Source: Cristatella mucedo | Lineage: Eukaryota > Bryozoa > Phylactolaemata > Cristatellidae | Direction of reading: 5' to 3' | NCBI GenBank assembly: GCA_009760855.2 | Contig: WPIO01000008.1 | Span: 10,868,501-10,932,500 of the forward strand | DNA length: 64,000 bases | Shown: one piece after another, positions 60,345-64,000 of the stretch | Layout of the letters: each line of letters begins with the position of its first letter | How positions within the stretch are numbered: position 1 is the stretch's first letter | Notes under the pieces: generated by a model | Told to the model about the DNA's origin: nothing | Seen by the model: the letters and a program-made list of their open reading frames with translations, nothing else | Databases searched by the model: none | Made by a program: the position numbers and the translations under genes

Positions 60345-60840
60345 CAAAAGATCTCCCTTCTTCCATTTTGAAAAATTCTCTCGAAGATATTGTCGCATGC
60401 AGTATGTAAAGTGCAGTCCCGAGAATGGTCAGACAAATTTCAGTCAGGAATCGAGAGAAACGGCTCTAGTTGAACTGCAGTCTTCAGTGTGACCAACGAC
60501 ATTTTAGGCAACAACAACGGTGGTAACATTAATGCTCTGATCCTACTATTGCTGTCAGCTGCGTTTGACACTATTGATCACGATACCCTATCTGAACGAT
60601 TAAGAAAAACGATTGTTCGGGCAGATGATACCCTAGCGCTGTTTGAATCGTACTCGTCCGAACGTATTCAATCCGTGCTGGGTGGCGGTCGTGTCTCATG
60701 CAGCAACCTGTCACCTGTGGAGTTCCACGTGGATCGGCTCGTGCTCCGTTGCTATTCTCAGATGACACTTGGACTATAGGAAAAGTGATTCGAGCTCATG
60801 GGATTGGTAAATACTACAGTAACGCCGAAGGCTCGGGGGA
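60345..60840 (+). mobile_element. LINE-C relic, RT core
   Basis: Contains NALILLLLSAAFDTIDHDTL (first catalytic Asp lost: LLLLSAAFD against LLDLSAAFD), ALFESYSSERIQSVLGG, and LGKVIRAHGIGKYYSNAEGS, where YSNA replaces the catalytic YADD. Wording differs from LINE-A (FESY, RIQSV), so I treat it as a separate family. Confidence 0.7.
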
Positions 60841-61799
60841 GTAGGCATAACATGCCGCTTACCAAGGGGCGTAACCTAGCGCTTAATGCCGTTCGGTGCG
60901 CGCCTACGAGCAATCAGCGTTTCTGGCGCTGATCTACTTATCGTTACTAAAGGGGGTCGTGAGTCCGCGGCGTGAATTGGAACAGATACACAAATTGGGG
61001 ATTTTACTGAGCTTTATTTGCAAGCGCACAGTCGCTGCGCGTCTAGCTCAGCTCTATCTCGTCACATGCTCTCAACAGCACGAGGACTCTTGCGGAGGGA
61101 ATACGTCCCCGCACTTAGACTACCTACGTCTATTGTGGGGAACGACCCAAATAGGCCGAGGAGCCCTAACCGGAGCCTAGACCCTGACCAGAGAACTAGG
61201 GCTCCGCTTCCACCTTACGGCAGGAATACCTCGTACACTACACCAAGCACTCTTGGTGAGACTACGTGCACGCGAACACACACACAAAACACAGAAGAAA
61301 CACAAAATGCGAGTTCGAGCGCTATGCGACCGTATTTGGTGGCATCCACCGAATCCTCCTGGCTCTGTCTCGTCCTGTCTCTCAGTCGCTGGCGTACAGC
61401 TCACCCTCATCCCTCGCTTTCAGAGAAACGAGTCCGGCAACAACCGGCGACGGCGTCGAGACGGAGCCGAAGATGAAGAAGGGGACTCTAGCGAGCGTCG
61501 CCCCATTATTATATAACTAGCTGGGACAATGGGGTGACACTCCAGCCAGTATCAATCACCTCAGCGACCTCTGCGTCCCCTTGCTCACCCCTCGAGAACG
61601 CCGATGCTCTTCACCCACTTCTTTTGTTCTCACGGCAACCGTCCGCCAAATCTTGGTTGGCTGGCGGCGACAGCAACCTTCAGCAAGCGTTGCCCTATTC
61701 TCAAATTGCTAGCCGGAACTATTGGGTTGACAGGCCTGCCAATATCAATCACCTAATTGCCCTACTACGATGGCTGCGTCCTCTTGTTCTAGGACAGAG
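60841..61799. other. G+C-rich segment of unknown nature between two RT relics
   Basis: Higher in G+C than its surroundings, with overlapping open frames of up to 152 codons (61,018-61,476, plus). It holds a direct duplication, listed separately. No protein family recognised. Could be an inserted element or unrelated DNA. Confidence 0.35.
61488..61795 (+). repeat. Direct duplication of about 105 bp, 194 bp apart
   Basis: 61,488-61,592 and 61,682-61,795 share, in order, AGCGAGCGT/AGCAAGCGT, a CTAGC step, GGGTGACA/GGGTTGACA, CCAGTATCAATCACCT/CCAATATCAATCACCT and GCGTCCCCTTG/GCGTCCTCTTG. Diverged, so not a recent copy. Confidence 0.65.
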
Positions 61800-61975
61800 G
61801 TGTTTCCTGCTGAGCAATTGTCATGCGCTCTAAAACTGAGTCAGGCCGGCACTGCGCTACACTACTATGCTAATGATAGCCAGTTGCATAGTCATTTAAA
61901 CCCTCGAATCCGCTTTAGCTATTGATAAATGAATGCCAACCTTGCAGACATTCTATCCGTAACGTGGGCCAACTT
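61800..61975 (+). mobile_element. LINE-C-like relic around the RT catalytic box
   Basis: ALHYYANDSQLHSHLNPRIR resembles the YADD-TQL box of LINE RTs with YAND in place of YADD. It is followed by MNANLADILSV and WANFLRS as in other families. It may be the continuation of the 60,345 relic or a second copy. Confidence 0.55.
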
Positions 61976-62889
61976 CCTTAGGTCTAGCATTTAGAAAAAC
62001 TTGACTCATTACTTACCCAACTGAGGATATATTATCAAGTCAATAGACGATTTCTCTCTTGATCCAAAATTGCTAGCTAGGTGAACCTCGGGAGATTGTG
62101 AAGAAATGCTCGATTTCGTAGCGTAAGAGCTCGAGCTGCTGCTGTTTAGAGGGACTGTTTCCAACGGTGACCTCTCGGGCAGCTACCGGAGGAAATATTT
62201 CTTGAAAAGGAGCTACACCTTAACAGCTAGGCTAAACGCCCGGCGTGTCAAATGTGTGTCAAAGCGTTCGACAGTTGCCTCAGCGGGTCTGACTGAAAGT
62301 GATACCCTTGAGCGAGTATAAACGATGTTTCACTTGCTGAGGCGACAAAAAGTGAAAACTGCTCGAAAACTATCTCAATGTAGGAACAATTAGCGCATTG
62401 CTACAGTTGCCTCTAGTATGGGCTGAACGCGACTTATGGTCAAGATAAACTTTCGAGCTTTTGAGAAATGCGACACGCGTGATCAGGTCTTCGACATTTA
62501 GAAAGTGAGTCATGGTTGTGCCAAAACTAAACATCTGTCCTTGCAAACTGCCACGAGCCTTCCTTATTTTTCTACGCTTACAAAAAACTATGCATCACGA
62601 TATGGAATAACTATACCAGCAGGTGCTCCAAAGGTCGAAAACAGTAAAAAATAATGCAACTATGCTTCCTTAATGACTTCGACCCACTGACATAAGTATC
62701 CGGACTTCGTCTAACGTAAGTGCGGGAAGTATCAACGGTTTAGTCACACAGCCCACGACCACGTAGCAGCGATATTGTTCCAGTTGTAGGAACCAAGCCG
62801 CAGATTGACACAGTGGTGCCCTACTCTAGTAAGCTTGCATTTGGATGATAGCAGGGCAATCTAGTTCTGCAAACCTCAGACATTGTTTG
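61976..62889. other. No recognised gene or repeat
   Basis: About 900 bp with nothing I can support. Confidence 0.35.
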
Positions 62890-63040
62890 TCAGGTCTCAG
62901 GGGGGATAATTCGTTTGTTCTTCGTGAGCTAGGTCGTGAGTTCGAGTCCTGCAGCAGACGATCCTGTATTGGCCACTGCAAGTGATTGTGATAGCTGTCA
63001 AGGCTCTTTTATCGCTATATAAACAAGGCTGCTTAAACTG
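62890..63040 (+). mobile_element. tRNA-derived SINE, copy 4, no leader
   Basis: AGGTCGTGAGTTCGAGTCCT (B box GAGTTCGAGTCC), GATCCTGTATTGGCCACTGC, GTGATAGCTGTCAAGGCTCT and ATAAACAAGGCTGCTTAAAC follow the SINE order. The bases upstream do not match the 71-bp leader of copies 2 and 3. Confidence 0.75.
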
Positions 63041-63640
63041 TAACTTTAAATGGCGCCTTGCTGCCGTAGCATAGAGCTTCTAGTGTATCAAAGGCCCATC
63101 ATACTTTGATAAAGGAATCTCGGATTTAGAGCACTTGGCAGACACCCTGCTTGAAAAAAGGTGTTGCTATTGTAGCCAAATAAGTAATATTTGGCAACTT
63201 CAACCGATTTTAACTTTGCAAAAGGACACATTAATCCTATGATTCTTGTTTCAGTTAATAACACCTATTAAGCAGCCTCCTGAGTTGAATGAAGTTTTCT
63301 ACGTTCTGCGAACCATTGGAATTAAGGCCGCTTAAACATTCCTTCACAGAAACCTCACAGAGGCGACCACTCCAGGAGGATACATATACTCTGCAAGATC
63401 GGTAGGCTTAGTAGGTAAGTTTCAACTTTGGCGAAATTCTTCTATGTTGTTCTTGGGTGGAGGCTATGGCCTTCTTGACGGCCTGCATTGACTTGCTGTT
63501 TGCATGTATGGTGCTCCAACGAAGTTCCTGGAAAATCAAGAATGGTGGTTACAGGCTTCGTGATTTTGGTTAGCAATATTTAGTAAACTCTGGAATCATT
63601 CGTGGCGTTACACGTATGAGTGTGAATAAGCCAGTGTGTG
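63041..63640. other. No recognised gene or repeat
   Basis: About 600 bp, nothing supported. Confidence 0.35.
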
Positions 63641-63661
63641 AGTGTGTGTGTGTGTGCGTGC

Positions 63662-63710
<49 letters not shown>

Positions 63711-63712
63711 AG
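63641..63712. repeat. (GT)n microsatellite
   Basis: About 70 bases, mostly GT with GC interruptions near 63,656-63,667 and at the right end. Open frames through it are artefacts. Confidence 0.95.
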
Positions 63713-64000
63713 CATAAGAGCTTGAATGTGCTGTACTCTCATGCACGAGTGTTGAGTATCTGTGGCATAGCACTCACAAAAAATTGTGCTGTTCAAATTC
63801 AAACACATGTGAAGTAAGCGATCGAGAGAGAACAGTTTCAAAAACTATCGCAAATATACGTAGTATTGATGGGGGGTTGCAATCACAGATATCACAGACC
63901 TCTGAACACAAGGCCTAAGTTCAAAAGATTTGCTGCTAACAGTTCTCACTACTCTATAACAATTCAAAATTAATTGTGAAATATAGAAGTGAGTTAAATT

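Noticed and set aside
63570-63841. His/Thr-rich minus-strand open frames
   Set aside because: Translations of the (GT)n microsatellite.

Overview
The window looks like part of an invertebrate animal genome. It has phase-consistent GT–AG introns, many decayed non-LTR retrotransposons (LINEs), a tRNA-derived SINE family, and long (TA)n, (CA)n and (GT)n microsatellites. No operons, bacterial-type genes, rRNA, genuine tRNA genes or CRISPR arrays were seen. The species cannot be named from the sequence alone.

One host gene is recognisable. It lies on the minus strand from about 31,590 down to 218 and runs off the left edge. Eleven exons were placed by hand from splice signals and ankyrin consensus. 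Joined, they encode about 15 of an expected 16 or more tandem ankyrin repeats. The order of repeats, two extended loops (after repeats 6 and 11) and a Leu-His-Arg-Ala helix start in repeat 9 match the ankyrin domain of TRPA1-type cation channels, recalled from family knowledge with no search run. The six-helix channel domain would lie beyond the left edge. The exon for repeat 15 was not found between 355 and 5,305. Exons 3 and 8 each carry frame-breaking indels, so this copy is either a dying gene or the assembly holds uncorrected errors.

Almost everything else is repeats. Three LINE families are separable. LINE-A is a CR1/L2-like element with an (ATT)n tail, in at least 15 fragments on both strands. 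LINE-B is seen as C-terminal pieces around a Trp-Asn-Ser-Leu-Pro motif. LINE-C is seen as RT-core relics at 60.3-62 kb. A SINE family has four copies, two of which share an unusual 71-bp leader upstream of the tRNA-like head. There are two nested LINE insertions, a 254-bp MITE-like element with 21-bp inverted ends, a foldback-like element built of degenerate 14-bp subrepeats, and several unclassified duplicated segments.

Layout: 0.2-31.6 kb holds the TRPA-like exons with repeat-filled introns. 31.6-64 kb has no host gene that I can recognise and is a patchwork of LINE and SINE relics and unassigned sequence. No previously undescribed multi-gene system is visible. The best leads are the composite SINE, the foldback-like element, and the clustered frame breaks in the TRPA-like gene.
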